From: Burkholderia aenigmatica
GTDB lineage: Bacteria; Pseudomonadota; Gammaproteobacteria; Burkholderiales; Burkholderiaceae
Direction of reading: 5' to 3'
Assembly: GCF_902499175.1 (NCBI RefSeq)
Contig: NZ_CABVQC010000004.1
Coordinates: 1 to 64,000 of the forward strand
DNA: 64,000 bases
Under the pieces are notes generated by a model. It saw only the letters and a list, made by a program, of their open reading frames with translations. It did not search any database and was not told where the DNA came from. Each line of letters starts with the position of its first letter. The first letter of the stretch is position 1. The position numbers were made by a program, and so were the translations under genes. Below, in pieces: positions 44,634 through 53,739 of the stretch.

Positions 44634-46715
44634 ATGGCAAGCGCGAGAATTGGCGTCGACATTGGCGGCACCTTCACGGACCTTGTTCTGCTGGACGACA
44701 AGGGCTATGTGACCTTCACCAAGGTGTCTTCGACGCCGGCAGCTCCAGAGGAAGCGGTTTTGACAGGAGTCGAACGCATTCTCGAGCAGGCCGGCCTCAA
44801 GACGTCCGATGTCACCGAAGTGCTGCACGGCACGACGGTCGGATCGAACACGATGCTTCAGAAGGTCGGCGCCAAGTGCGGCCTGATCACGACGAAGGGC
44901 TTCCGGGACGTGCTCGAAATCGGCCGCGTCCGCACGCCGACGATGTTCGACCTGTCGTGGGACAAGCCCGTGCCGCTGGTGGAGCGTCGCTACCGACGAG
45001 AGATCGACGAGCGTGTGCTGGCGTCGGGCGACATCCTGCGCCCGACGCCGGTCGACCAGGTTCTCGAAGCAGGCCGGTTTTTCCAGAGCGAGGGCGTCGA
45101 GTCTGTCGCGATCTGCTTCATCAATTCGTACAAGAACGCGGCGAACGAAAAGGCCGCGCTCGACGCCTTCCAGCAGGCCTTCCCCGACATCAGCGTGACG
45201 GCATCGATCTCGGTATTGCCAGAGTTGCGCGAGTACGAGCGCACGTCGACGACGGTCGTCAACGCATATGTGCTGCCCGCGCTGCGCACCTATCTCCAGC
45301 GCCTCGAGTCTGGTCTCAAGCGGATCGGCGTCGGCGCGCCGCTGTTGGTGAGCAACTCGAACGGCGGCCTGTCGAGCGCCCGGATTGCACAGGACACGCC
45401 CGTGTTCTTCATCTCGTCCGGTCGCTCCGCCGGCGTCGTCGGTGCGGGACGGCTCGGCGCGGCGCGCGACGAGCAGGAGCTGGTGGTGTTCGACATGGGC
45501 GGCACGACAGCGTCCGCGTCGCTGATTCACGAAGGCCAACTGGCGCGCACCAACGAGTATGAATTCCGCGCGGGCATCTCCACGCCGAGCCGCTTCATCA
45601 AGGCGGGCGGCTACATGATGCGCGTGCCGACGATCGACGTCGCGGAAGTGGGGAGCGGGGCGGGTTCCATCGCGTGGATCGACGCGGGCGGCCTGCTCAG
45701 CGTCGGCCCGGTTTCGGCCGGTGCGTTCCCGGGGCCGGTGTGCTATGGCATCGGCGGCCAGAAGCCGACGGTGACCGATGCGAATGCGATTCTCGGTTTC
45801 CTGCCGCAGCGCCTGGCGGGCGGCACGATGGAACTCCACATTCAGGCCGCACGCGACGCTGTCGACACGTTGCTCGCAAAACCGCTGGGCATTGGTGTCG
45901 AAGAGGCCGCCGTTGGGATCCGCGAGGTCGTGAACGTCAACATGGCGCGCACGATCAAGGCGGTGACGGTCGAGCGCGGCGTCGACCCACGCGACTTCGC
46001 ACTGGTGGCGTTCGGCGGCTCCGGTCCGGTGCATGCGTGCGATCTCGCGCGCGCGCTCGACATGAAGCGCGTCGTGTTCCCGGCCGCACCGGGCGTGTTC
46101 ACGGCAATGGGCATGCTGGCCGGCGCGGTGGAGCGCTACTTCGTTCGCCCGGCGCTGAGCCTGCTCGACACGCTCGATCTCGATGCGCTCGGCCACGCCA
46201 TCGCGTCGATGCGCGACGACGCGCGCAATGCGCTCGCGGAAGAGGGCTATTCGGCCGATCGCATCGAGTACGTGTTCGATCTCGACATGCGCTTTCGCGG
46301 GCAGGACTACGAAATTCCCGTGCGCATTCCCGGGCATCTCGGCGAAGACGCGCGAGAGACGTTGCGTCAGGGGTTCCGCGACGCGTATGCGGCGATCTAC
46401 GGCTACGCATCGAACGACGCGATCGAATGCGCAAACGTCCGTTTGCTGGCCCGCGGCATTGCCTCCAGCACGCTGGACTTCAACGATATTCGCAGTGCGA
46501 AGTCGGCGGGCGGCAACGAGACCGTGTCGACCCGCAAGGTCTACTTCGACCGGCAGACCGGCTGGATCGACACGCCGATCGTCCCGCGCGCGAAGCTCGA
46601 CAAATCGATCGAAGGCCCGGTGATCCTCGAAAGCGCCGACACCACGATCGTGATTCCGCCGCGCTGGCGCGTGAGCACCGACAAGGTAGGCAGTGTGATC
46701 GCCTCGCTCGACTGA
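44634..46715 (+). CDS. hyuA: Hydantoinase/oxoprolinase A subunit
   Basis: A 693-residue ATP-dependent amidohydrolase subunit. The N-terminal actin-fold motif RIGVDIGGTFTDLVLLD is at residues 4-20, HGTTVGSNTMLQ follows, and DMGGTTASASLI lies in the central Hydantoinase_A domain. A C-terminal beta domain runs from about residue 500. Together with the B subunit 15 bp downstream it would hydrolyse a cyclic amide such as a hydantoin or 5-oxoproline with ATP. The upstream open frame contains no homology, so ATG 44634 was chosen. It is the first gene of a long operon with RidA, a polar amino acid importer and imino acid enzymes. Confidence 0.93.
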   Translation: MASARIGVDIGGTFTDLVLLDDKGYVTFTKVSSTPAAPEEAVLTGVERILEQAGLKTSDVTEVLHGTTVGSNTMLQKVGAKCGLITTKGFRDVLEIGRVRTPTMFDLSWDKPVPLVERRYRREIDERVLASGDILRPTPVDQVLEAGRFFQSEGVESVAICFINSYKNAANEKAALDAFQQAFPDISVTASISVLPELREYERTSTTVVNAYVLPALRTYLQRLESGLKRIGVGAPLLVSNSNGGLSSARIAQDTPVFFISSGRSAGVVGAGRLGAARDEQELVVFDMGGTTASASLIHEGQLARTNEYEFRAGISTPSRFIKAGGYMMRVPTIDVAEVGSGAGSIAWIDAGGLLSVGPVSAGAFPGPVCYGIGGQKPTVTDANAILGFLPQRLAGGTMELHIQAARDAVDTLLAKPLGIGVEEAAVGIREVVNVNMARTIKAVTVERGVDPRDFALVAFGGSGPVHACDLARALDMKRVVFPAAPGVFTAMGMLAGAVERYFVRPALSLLDTLDLDALGHAIASMRDDARNALAEEGYSADRIEYVFDLDMRFRGQDYEIPVRIPGHLGEDARETLRQGFRDAYAAIYGYASNDAIECANVRLLARGIASSTLDFNDIRSAKSAGGNETVSTRKVYFDRQTGWIDTPIVPRAKLDKSIEGPVILESADTTIVIPPRWRVSTDKVGSVIASLD

Positions 46716-46730
46716 ACAACAGGAACAGCC

Positions 46731-48449
46731 ATGACCCAACGAAACGTTGACCCGATCACCTTCGCGATTGTCAAGAATGCGCTCGACACGATTGTCGACG
46801 ATATGGCCTTCGCCGTGATGCGGACCGCCCGCTCGCCGATCATTCGCGACGTCCTCGATTATTCGGTGACGATGTGCGATGCCGGCGGCCGCATTCTCGC
46901 GCAGGCCAAGACCGTCGCGCTGCATCTGGGCGCGGTGCCGGACGCCGTCGATGTCGTGATCAGGAAGTTCGCATCGAACGTCGAACCCGGCGACGTGATC
47001 GTGCTGAACGATCCGTACGAAGGCGGGATGCACCTGCCGGACATCTTCATGTTCAAGCCGATCTTTTTCGAGAACCGGCTGCAGGGCTTCTCGGTCGTGA
47101 TCGCGCACCACTGCGACGTAGGCGGCCGCGTGCCGGGCTCGAACGCCGCGGACTCCACGGAGATCTTCCAGGAAGGCTTGCGGATTCCGCCGACCAAGCT
47201 GTACGTGCGCGGTGAGCCGAACGAGACGCTGATCAACATCATCCGCAAGAACGTGCGCCTGCCGGATCTCGTACTCGGTGACCTGGATGCGCAGCTCGCC
47301 ACCTGCAATATCGGCGAACGCGAATTGCTGCGCATGATCGGGCGTTACGGCGAAGAGAACCTGCAAGGCTACTTCGACGAACTGCTCGACTATGGCGAGC
47401 GTCTGACCCGTCAGGCGATCGAGGCCTGGCCTGACGGCGTATATATGTTCACCGACTACATCGACGACGACGGCTTCAGCGACGACGCGATCCCCATCAA
47501 GTGCGAAATCACGGTCGCGGGATCGTCCGTCAAGGTGGACTTCACCGGTTCGTCACCGCAGGTGCGCGGCGCAATCAACTCCACGCTGTCCTTCGTCAAG
47601 TCGGCGACGTACCTCAGTGTGCGATGCGCGCTCGATGCCGACGTGCCGAACAACGCCGGCGTGTATCGCTGCATCGAAATCACCGCGCCGGAAGGGTCGA
47701 TCCTGAATCCACGCATGCCGGCGCCGGTGGCGGCGCGGGCGCTCACCGGGTATCGCGTGGTCGATTGCGTGTTCGGAGCGCTGGCGCAGATCGCACCGAA
47801 GAAAGTGATGGCGGCGGGCGAGGGCGGCAACACCGTGATCGCGCTGAGCGGCTACGACAAGGAGGCGAGCGAACCGTTCATCCTCGTCGACATGATCAAC
47901 GGCGCATGGGGCGGCCGCTTCAACAAGGACGGCATTGAGGGTGTGACCAACCCGTCGCAGAACATGTCGAACATGCCGATCGAAACGCTCGAAGCGCGCT
48001 ATCCGATCGTGATGGAGGAATACGGCTTCGCGCCGGATTCGGGCGGTGCAGGGCGGTATCGCGGCGGCTTGGGGCTCGTCCGCGAATACCGGATCGAAGC
48101 GGAGGAAGTCGTCGCGCAGATCCGATCGGATCGGGCGGCTCATGCCCCTTACGGTCTGTTCGGCGGCGCCGAGGGTGCGCGTTCGGCGAACTACCTGCGC
48201 ACCGACGACGGCCTGTCGCCGCTGCCGAGCAAGTTCACCCGCACGCTGCAGCGTGGCGCAATCATCCGCCACGAGCAGGCCGGCGGCGGCGGATACGGCG
48301 CACCTGCCGATCGCGCGATCGAACTGATCGAAGCCGATCTGGCGAACGGCAAGATCACGCGCGATTACGCCGAGCGCCACCATCGCGTCGTCTTCGACGG
48401 CGATCGCATCGACCGCGAGCGCACGGCTGCAGCACGGCCGATGAAGTAA
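46731..48449 (+). CDS. hyuB: Hydantoinase/oxoprolinase B subunit
   Basis: A 572-residue Hydantoinase_B domain protein. It begins NVDPITFAIVKNALDTIVDD, with VLNDPYEGGMHLPDIFM and IAHHCDVGGRVPGSNAAD early in the chain, and GVTNPSQNMSN and GGGGYGAPADR near the end, all as in the family. It starts 15 bp after the A subunit gene, as usual for the two-subunit enzyme. Potential metal ligands are clustered in HHCDVGGR. Confidence 0.93.
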   Translation: MTQRNVDPITFAIVKNALDTIVDDMAFAVMRTARSPIIRDVLDYSVTMCDAGGRILAQAKTVALHLGAVPDAVDVVIRKFASNVEPGDVIVLNDPYEGGMHLPDIFMFKPIFFENRLQGFSVVIAHHCDVGGRVPGSNAADSTEIFQEGLRIPPTKLYVRGEPNETLINIIRKNVRLPDLVLGDLDAQLATCNIGERELLRMIGRYGEENLQGYFDELLDYGERLTRQAIEAWPDGVYMFTDYIDDDGFSDDAIPIKCEITVAGSSVKVDFTGSSPQVRGAINSTLSFVKSATYLSVRCALDADVPNNAGVYRCIEITAPEGSILNPRMPAPVAARALTGYRVVDCVFGALAQIAPKKVMAAGEGGNTVIALSGYDKEASEPFILVDMINGAWGGRFNKDGIEGVTNPSQNMSNMPIETLEARYPIVMEEYGFAPDSGGAGRYRGGLGLVREYRIEAEEVVAQIRSDRAAHAPYGLFGGAEGARSANYLRTDDGLSPLPSKFTRTLQRGAIIRHEQAGGGGYGAPADRAIELIEADLANGKITRDYAERHHRVVFDGDRIDRERTAAARPMK

Positions 48450-48488
48450 TCGCTACATCACCCAACAGCACGCACAAGGAGCGCAGTC

Positions 48489-48959
48489 ATGACACTGGAT
48501 CTCAAGGCCCGACTCAAGGAGCTGGACATCGACCTGCCCGAGTCCGCGCCGAAGCCGGGTGCCAATTTCCTCCCGGTCAAACGCGTAGGCAACCTGCTGT
48601 ACGTGTCGGGGCAAGTCCCGGTGCGTGACGGCGTCGATCAGTATGTCGGCAAGGTGGGGCTCGACGTGACGATCGAAGACGGGCAGGCAGCGGCGCGTCT
48701 TTGTGCAGTCAACATGCTCGCGCAGGTGAACCGCGCCGTCGACGGTGATTTCAGCCGGATCGCCGGATGCGTGCGGCTCGGCGGTTTCGTCAATGCGGCA
48801 GATGACTTTACCGAGCATCCGAAAGTGATCAACGGCGCGTCCGACCTCATGGTCGCCGTGCTCGGCGACGCGGGACGCCATACGCGCGCGGCGGTCGGAT
48901 GCATCTCGCTGCCTCGCGGCGTCGCGGTCGAACTCGAAGGCATCTTCGAACTCGCCTGA
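48489..48959 (+). CDS. RidA/YjgF-family protein
   Basis: A 156-residue RidA-like protein with LYVSGQVPVRDG, the subunit-interface region NMLAQVNRAVDG, CVRLGGFVNAADDF and GDAGRHTRAAVGC. The canonical Arg that hydrolyses enamines is represented by the HTRAAVG segment. GGAG precedes ATG 48489. Enamine/imine hydrolysis would fit with downstream amino acid dehydrogenase and cyclic imine enzymes. Confidence 0.9.
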   Translation: MTLDLKARLKELDIDLPESAPKPGANFLPVKRVGNLLYVSGQVPVRDGVDQYVGKVGLDVTIEDGQAAARLCAVNMLAQVNRAVDGDFSRIAGCVRLGGFVNAADDFTEHPKVINGASDLMVAVLGDAGRHTRAAVGCISLPRGVAVELEGIFELA

Positions 48960-49154
48960 GCGGCAGCCGTGCAATCTCGTCCGGCGACGCAACCGTGTCG
49001 CCGCGGATCGCACGTGCAGGGGTGGAAACAGTTTCTGATGTGCAGCAAACAGGCTCCAGCTACCGGAGCGGAGCCGGGCAGTGCGTGACGACGCCGTCCT
49101 GTCCGTGTCACGGCGGCAGGACAGCAACCCAACTCAAATGTAAAGAGGTTCCCC
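48960..49154 (+). other. Intergenic region with paired hairpins
   Basis: CGGCGAC (48982-48988) pairs with GTCGCCG (48997-49003). GTCCTG-t-CCG (49096-49105) pairs with CGG-cgg-CAGGAC (49111-49122). They separate the RidA gene from the binding-protein gene and could mark RNA processing or an extra promoter. No gene is present. Confidence 0.45.
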
Positions 49155-49985
49155 ATGCTTCGGATGGCTCACATTCTCGCTCGCTCGCTGGTCGGTGCGA
49201 CTGCATTCGGTTTTCTGATGAGCAGCCCGGCGGCGCACGCGCAGGATGCGTCAACGTGGCAAAGCGTGCGCAAGGCCGGCGTCTTGCGCTGCGGTATCGC
49301 CACGTCGCCGCCGTACACGATGAAGGACCCGAAAACCGGTGCATACAGCGGCGTGTTTCCGGATCTGTGCCGTGATTTCGGCGAGAAGGTGCTGAAGGTG
49401 AAAGTCGAATACGTCGACACGACGTGGGACAACATTGTCGCGGGCCTGCAGTCGGACAAATGGGACATTTCGCTGTCGCTGAACAACACGCCGGAGCGGC
49501 AAAAGGCGATCGCGTTCTCCCAGCCAGTGACGGACTACAGCGTGACGTTCAGCTTCAACAAGAACAACCCGAAGCTGAAGTCGGTTCATTCGATCGCGGA
49601 TATCGACAAGCCGGGCTATACGGTGACGGTCATGTCCGGTACGGCAGGCGACAAGGCAATCTCGCCGCTGCTCAGGCAAGCCACGATCATGCGCCTGCCA
49701 GGCTTTGACGAAACGCGTCTCGCATTGATGTCCAAGCGTGCCGATGTATTGGCGGACGACAACATGGCGAACATCCTGCTGAGCCGTGCACATCCGGATT
49801 GGGCCGAGATCTTCAAGCCCAACCCGCTGCTGGCGCCGCAAGGCATCTGCTTCGGTCTGCGCAAGGACACGCCTGCAGCCGACATCGCCGTGCTGAACCA
49901 GTTCATCGACCAGCAGATAAAGTCCGGCGCCGTGAACAAGCTGATCGAAGCGTCGGTAAAGCAGACGCTTGAGCTGTCGAAGTAA
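49155..49985 (+). CDS. Polar amino acid ABC solute-binding protein
   Basis: A 276-residue SBP_bac_3 family periplasmic protein. The signal peptide ends at AAHA. The mature part begins near WQSVRKAGVLRCGIATSPPY, with a ligand-contact region WDISLSLNNTPERQKAIAFS and MSGTAGDKAI after the hinge. It lies upstream of the matching ATPase and two permeases. AAGAGG precedes ATG 49155. The ligand is probably a polar or cyclic amino acid derivative degraded by the surrounding enzymes. Confidence 0.92.
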   Translation: MLRMAHILARSLVGATAFGFLMSSPAAHAQDASTWQSVRKAGVLRCGIATSPPYTMKDPKTGAYSGVFPDLCRDFGEKVLKVKVEYVDTTWDNIVAGLQSDKWDISLSLNNTPERQKAIAFSQPVTDYSVTFSFNKNNPKLKSVHSIADIDKPGYTVTVMSGTAGDKAISPLLRQATIMRLPGFDETRLALMSKRADVLADDNMANILLSRAHPDWAEIFKPNPLLAPQGICFGLRKDTPAADIAVLNQFIDQQIKSGAVNKLIEASVKQTLELSK

Positions 49986-49997
49986 CGCCTGTCGTAC

Positions 49998-50027
49998 CGG
50001 CAGCGCGACCGTCGGTTTGCGCTGCCG
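49998..50027 (+). terminator. Post-SBP hairpin
   Basis: CGGCAGCGC (49998-50006) pairs perfectly with GCGCTGCCG (50019-50027) around a 12-base loop, 12 bp after the binding-protein stop. With no T run it probably stabilises the upstream mRNA or partially attenuates the ATPase and permease genes. Confidence 0.55.
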
Positions 50028-50124
50028 TCGAGACCACGCGACGAGACGACCTCCGATCGGATCGTCGACCGAATGGATATTGTGTTGAGCAGCCCCCGCT
50101 GCGCATCGCTGGAGAACGGTTCCC

Positions 50125-50964
50125 ATGTTGCTATCCCAGACACAGTCAGGTCCGGTGGCCAAGCTGACCGGTACGGAGACTCTGTCGCCGCAGTCGACGA
50201 CATCCGCGAACTTCGTGCAACTGCACGACGTGTACAAATCGTATGGCGAAAATCTCGTCGTGATGGACCGCATGAGCCTCGACATGCGTGCCGACGACCG
50301 GCTCGTCGTCATCGGCCCGAGCGGGAGTGGCAAGAGTTCGTTGTTGCGGGTGCTGATGGGGCTTGAGGGCATCCAGGGCGGTGACATTGCCTTCCAGGGA
50401 CGTCCATACATCAAGGCCTCGGGCGCGCGAAGCCCGGCGAAGATCGAGGCGACGCTGCAGCGTCAGATCGGCATGGTATTTCAACACTACACGCTGTTTC
50501 CGCATCTGTCCGTGCTCGGCAACCTGATCCTCGCGCCGGTGAAGGTCGGCGGGCTGTCAAAGGCACGGGCGACCGAGCGCGCACGCATGTATCTCGACCG
50601 TCTTGGGCTCGAGAGCAAGCTGCACGCTTACCCGAGCCAGTTGTCGGGAGGCCAGAAACAGCGTGTTGCGATTGCTCGCGCTCTGATGCTCGAACCAAAG
50701 CTGATGCTGTTCGACGAAGTCACCTCCGCGCTCGATCCGGAAATGGTCATTGAGGTGCAGAACGTGATGCTGCAGCTTGCTGACCAGAAGATGGCGATGA
50801 TCATTGTGACGCACGACATGCAATTCGCGCGCGATATCGCCACCCGCGTTGTGTTCTGTGCCAGCGGCAAGGTGGTTGAGCAGGGCGCGCCAGCTGAAAT
50901 CTTCAAATGTCCCAGGGAAGCGCGTACTCGTGAGTTTCTCGAGAAAGTCCTTCACCTGGACTAG
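50125..50964 (+). CDS. Polar amino acid ABC transporter ATPase
   Basis: A 279-residue GlnQ/HisP-type ATPase with Walker A GPSGSGKSSLL, signature LSGGQKQRVAIARAL, Walker B LMLFDEVTSALDPE and switch His in IIVTHDMQFARD. An N-terminal extension of about 30 residues precedes VQLHDVYKSYG. The permease gene follows after 10 bp. It energises uptake with the binding protein at 49155. Confidence 0.93.
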   Translation: MLLSQTQSGPVAKLTGTETLSPQSTTSANFVQLHDVYKSYGENLVVMDRMSLDMRADDRLVVIGPSGSGKSSLLRVLMGLEGIQGGDIAFQGRPYIKASGARSPAKIEATLQRQIGMVFQHYTLFPHLSVLGNLILAPVKVGGLSKARATERARMYLDRLGLESKLHAYPSQLSGGQKQRVAIARALMLEPKLMLFDEVTSALDPEMVIEVQNVMLQLADQKMAMIIVTHDMQFARDIATRVVFCASGKVVEQGAPAEIFKCPREARTREFLEKVLHLD

Positions 50965-50974
50965 AGATGACACC

Positions 50975-51646
50975 ATGAGCTATCACTTCGATTTCAGTTT
51001 TCTGACAGGAAGTGTCGGTCCGCTGCTTCAGGGCCTGAAGGTCACCGTTGAACTCGCGCTTGCCGCGAACGCGATGGGGCTCGTGCTGGGCTTCCTGCTC
51101 TGCCTGCTTGTCATGAGCCGATGGGCGATCGTCCGCTGGCCGGCCCAGCTGTTCATCGAGTTCTTTCGCTGCACGCCGGCGCTGTTGCAGATTGTGTGGT
51201 TCTTTTACTGCATTCCAATGATGGCGGACGTGTTCATCGACCCAATCGTGATGGGTGTGCTCGCGCTTGGCCTGAACCTGACGGCGTTCAATGCGGAGGC
51301 GTATCGCGCCGGCGTGCAGGCGGTGCCGAAGGAGCATCTCGATGCGTGCGTCGCGCTCGGTCTCAAGCCGTGGCAACGCACGCTGTTCGTGGTGCTCCCA
51401 CAGGCGCTGCGCACCGCGTTGCCGGTGCTGATGACCAACGGCATCGGTACACTTCAACAAAGTGCGCTCGTCGCGATCGTCGCCGTCGCCGACCTGATGT
51501 ATGTCGCGAAGAGCCTCGCGACGGAGGCGTACCGGCCGCTCGAGACGTATTCGGTGGTCGCGCTGATCTACTTCGCGTTGTCACTACCGATCTCGCGCCT
51601 CGTCCATGTCATCGAACGCCGCCAGGATGCGGCCGTACAACGCTAG
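50975..51646 (+). CDS. Polar amino acid ABC permease, first subunit
   Basis: A 223-residue HisM/GlnP-type permease with four or five spans. The FFRCTPALLQIVWFFY segment and the EAA loop EAYRAGVQAVPKEHLDACVALG are typical. ATG 50975 begins the SYHFDFSFLTGSVGPLLQGL N-terminus. The second permease starts 9 bp downstream. Confidence 0.92.
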   Translation: MSYHFDFSFLTGSVGPLLQGLKVTVELALAANAMGLVLGFLLCLLVMSRWAIVRWPAQLFIEFFRCTPALLQIVWFFYCIPMMADVFIDPIVMGVLALGLNLTAFNAEAYRAGVQAVPKEHLDACVALGLKPWQRTLFVVLPQALRTALPVLMTNGIGTLQQSALVAIVAVADLMYVAKSLATEAYRPLETYSVVALIYFALSLPISRLVHVIERRQDAAVQR

Positions 51647-51655
51647 AGGGTGAGC

Positions 51656-52321
51656 ATGACTTTCGACGTCTCCGTTATCGCATCCTACTGGCTGGTCCTC
51701 CTCAAGGGATTGGGATTGACCGTGGCCATCACAGGTGGGTGTGCGCTGCTGGGCAGCCTGCTCGGATTCGCGCTGAGCCTGATACGCATGTCGCCGTCGC
51801 GCGTAGTGAAGGCGATCACCACGCTCTATGTCGAGTTCTTTCGCGGCACGCCGCTGCTGATCCAGCTCTTCTGGGTGTTCTTCTGCTTCCCTGTGGTGTT
51901 CAACCTTCCGCTGCCTCCGTACCTGTCGGTGATCATCTCGCTGACCCTGTACATGACGGCGATCACCAGCGAGACGTTTCGCGGTGCGCTCAAGTCGATC
52001 TCGTCCGAGCAGCACGACGCGTGCATTGCGCTGAGCCTGTCGCCACGCGTGAAGATCGTTCACGTGATTTTTCCGCAGGCGCTACTGCGCGCGATTCCGC
52101 CGCTGCTGTCGAACATCATCAGTCTCTTCAAGGAAAGCGCACTGATCTCGTCGGTCGGTGTCGCCGACCTCATGTACGTCGGGCAGAGCATTTCGAACGC
52201 AACCGCCAAGCCGCTGGAATTTCTGACCACGGTGGGCGCCATCTATTTCATCGTGGCATTTCCGCTGACGCGGCTGGTCGGGGTGATCGAAACGCGCTTC
52301 CTCCGACGCTTCGCCTACTGA
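51656..52321 (+). CDS. Polar amino acid ABC permease, second subunit
   Basis: A 221-residue partner permease with YVEFFRGTPLLIQLFWVFF and EAA loop SETFRGALKSISSEQHDACI. AGAGGG precedes ATG 51656; an in-frame GTG at 51650 is less likely. It forms a heterodimer with the preceding subunit. Confidence 0.92.
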   Translation: MTFDVSVIASYWLVLLKGLGLTVAITGGCALLGSLLGFALSLIRMSPSRVVKAITTLYVEFFRGTPLLIQLFWVFFCFPVVFNLPLPPYLSVIISLTLYMTAITSETFRGALKSISSEQHDACIALSLSPRVKIVHVIFPQALLRAIPPLLSNIISLFKESALISSVGVADLMYVGQSISNATAKPLEFLTTVGAIYFIVAFPLTRLVGVIETRFLRRFAY

Positions 52322-52363
52322 CCGCGGCTGCCTGTTTCGCACGACCTGTATTACGGACAAGAC

Positions 52364-53656
52364 ATGAATTCCGACTCGCTTCAGAACCTCACCCGGTCGG
52401 CCAGCGCAGGCGATGCCGCGCGGCAGGCCGTCGTCGTTGGCGGCGGCATCGTTGGTACGTGCTGCGCGCTCTATCTGCAGCGCGAAGGTTTTTCCGTCAC
52501 GCTCGTCGATCCCGCCGCGCCGGGCGACAGCACGGCCAAGTGGAGTTGCGGGCAGATCTCGGTCGGCGAAGTCATTCCGCTGTCCAAGCCCGGCATTCTG
52601 ATGAAAGTGCCCGGCTGGCTGATGGACCAGAACGGTCCGCTGGCCATGCGGCCCGGCGCGCTTCCGGGCATCATCCCGTGGCTGCTGCGCTTCATGGCTT
52701 GTGCGCGCCAATCGCGCATCGCCACGATCGCGGGCTCGATGGCGACGCTGACGAATCACGTGTTCGCGGACTACGCGACGCTGCTCGACGCCTGCGACGA
52801 AAAGGACCTGATTCGCCAGCGGCCGGTGATGCAGGTGTTCGACGGGCCGCAGGGCGTGGAGCACGAGCGGCCGCTCAACGTGTTGCGACGGTCGCTGGGG
52901 TTCGACTCGCAGGTCCTCACCGCTGCGGAAATCGGTGACCTCGAGCCGGCGCTCGCCGGACGTTTCTCGTACGGCATCCTGCTGCCACAGTGGCGCTTCG
53001 TGAGCGATACAGAGGGATTTATCGCCGCATTGACCGACAGTTTCGTGAAGCAGGGCGGACACCGGATTTGCGGCAACGTGACGACGATCAATGAAGACCG
53101 CGGGCAAGCAACCGGTGTCACGTTGACCAATGGTGAGCGGATTGCCGCCGCCCACTTGGTCGTCGCGGCAGGTGCAGGTGCCCGGCGGTTTTTCGCGCCG
53201 CTGGGTATCGACGTGCCGCTCGAAGGCGTGGCGGGATATCAGGTGTTATTGCCCGATCCCGGCGTCGAGTTCCGGAACTCTGTCATCTACGGCGACGGCG
53301 GCTTCTGCTTTACGCCGATGCGTCGGGGCCTGCAGATCGGCGGCACAATCGAATTCGCGCGCCGCGGCGCGTCACCCAATTTCAGGCGGGCCGAGATCAT
53401 TCTCGAGAAGGCCTGTCGTGTCTTGCCACAACTGAACGTGCAGACGTACGAGTTCGGTGTCGGCTATCGACCGTTCCTGCCTGATACGAAACCCATCATC
53501 GATCGGTCGAAGCGGCTGCCCAATGTCCTGATGGCGATCGGCCACGGGCAACTGGGGCTGACGCTCGGTGCGACGACGGGGCGGCTGATCGCCGAGATGG
53601 CGACGGGGCGTACGTCGAGTACCGACCTGTCGCCTTTCAGTGCGTATCGTTTTTGA
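52364..53656 (+). CDS. FAD-dependent D-amino/imino acid dehydrogenase (DadA-like)
   Basis: A 430-residue DAO-fold flavoprotein. The Rossmann dinucleotide motif VVVGGGIVGTCCALYLQREG lies at about residues 23-42, preceded by a 20-residue hydrophilic extension. WSCGQISVGEVIP and the C-terminal VGYRPFLPDTKPIIDRS with GHGQLGLTLGATTGRLIAE are typical of DadA and D-hydroxyproline dehydrogenases. With the proline racemase-family gene next to it, oxidation of a D-imino acid such as D-hydroxyproline is a reasonable guess. Electrons probably go to the respiratory chain. Confidence 0.88.
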   Translation: MNSDSLQNLTRSASAGDAARQAVVVGGGIVGTCCALYLQREGFSVTLVDPAAPGDSTAKWSCGQISVGEVIPLSKPGILMKVPGWLMDQNGPLAMRPGALPGIIPWLLRFMACARQSRIATIAGSMATLTNHVFADYATLLDACDEKDLIRQRPVMQVFDGPQGVEHERPLNVLRRSLGFDSQVLTAAEIGDLEPALAGRFSYGILLPQWRFVSDTEGFIAALTDSFVKQGGHRICGNVTTINEDRGQATGVTLTNGERIAAAHLVVAAGAGARRFFAPLGIDVPLEGVAGYQVLLPDPGVEFRNSVIYGDGGFCFTPMRRGLQIGGTIEFARRGASPNFRRAEIILEKACRVLPQLNVQTYEFGVGYRPFLPDTKPIIDRSKRLPNVLMAIGHGQLGLTLGATTGRLIAEMATGRTSSTDLSPFSAYRF

Positions 53657-53739
53657 TTCACGATGTTCAATACCCGGCGCGCTGGGGCCCATGAAAATTC
53701 AATCCGCATGGCGGATCCACTCAGGAAGGTGAGGTAATC

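Noticed and set aside
44355..47366. Minus-strand open frame of 1003 codons opposite hyuA and hyuB
   Set aside because: An artefact of high-GC codon bias; His/Arg-rich with no domain, while the plus strand encodes two textbook subunits.
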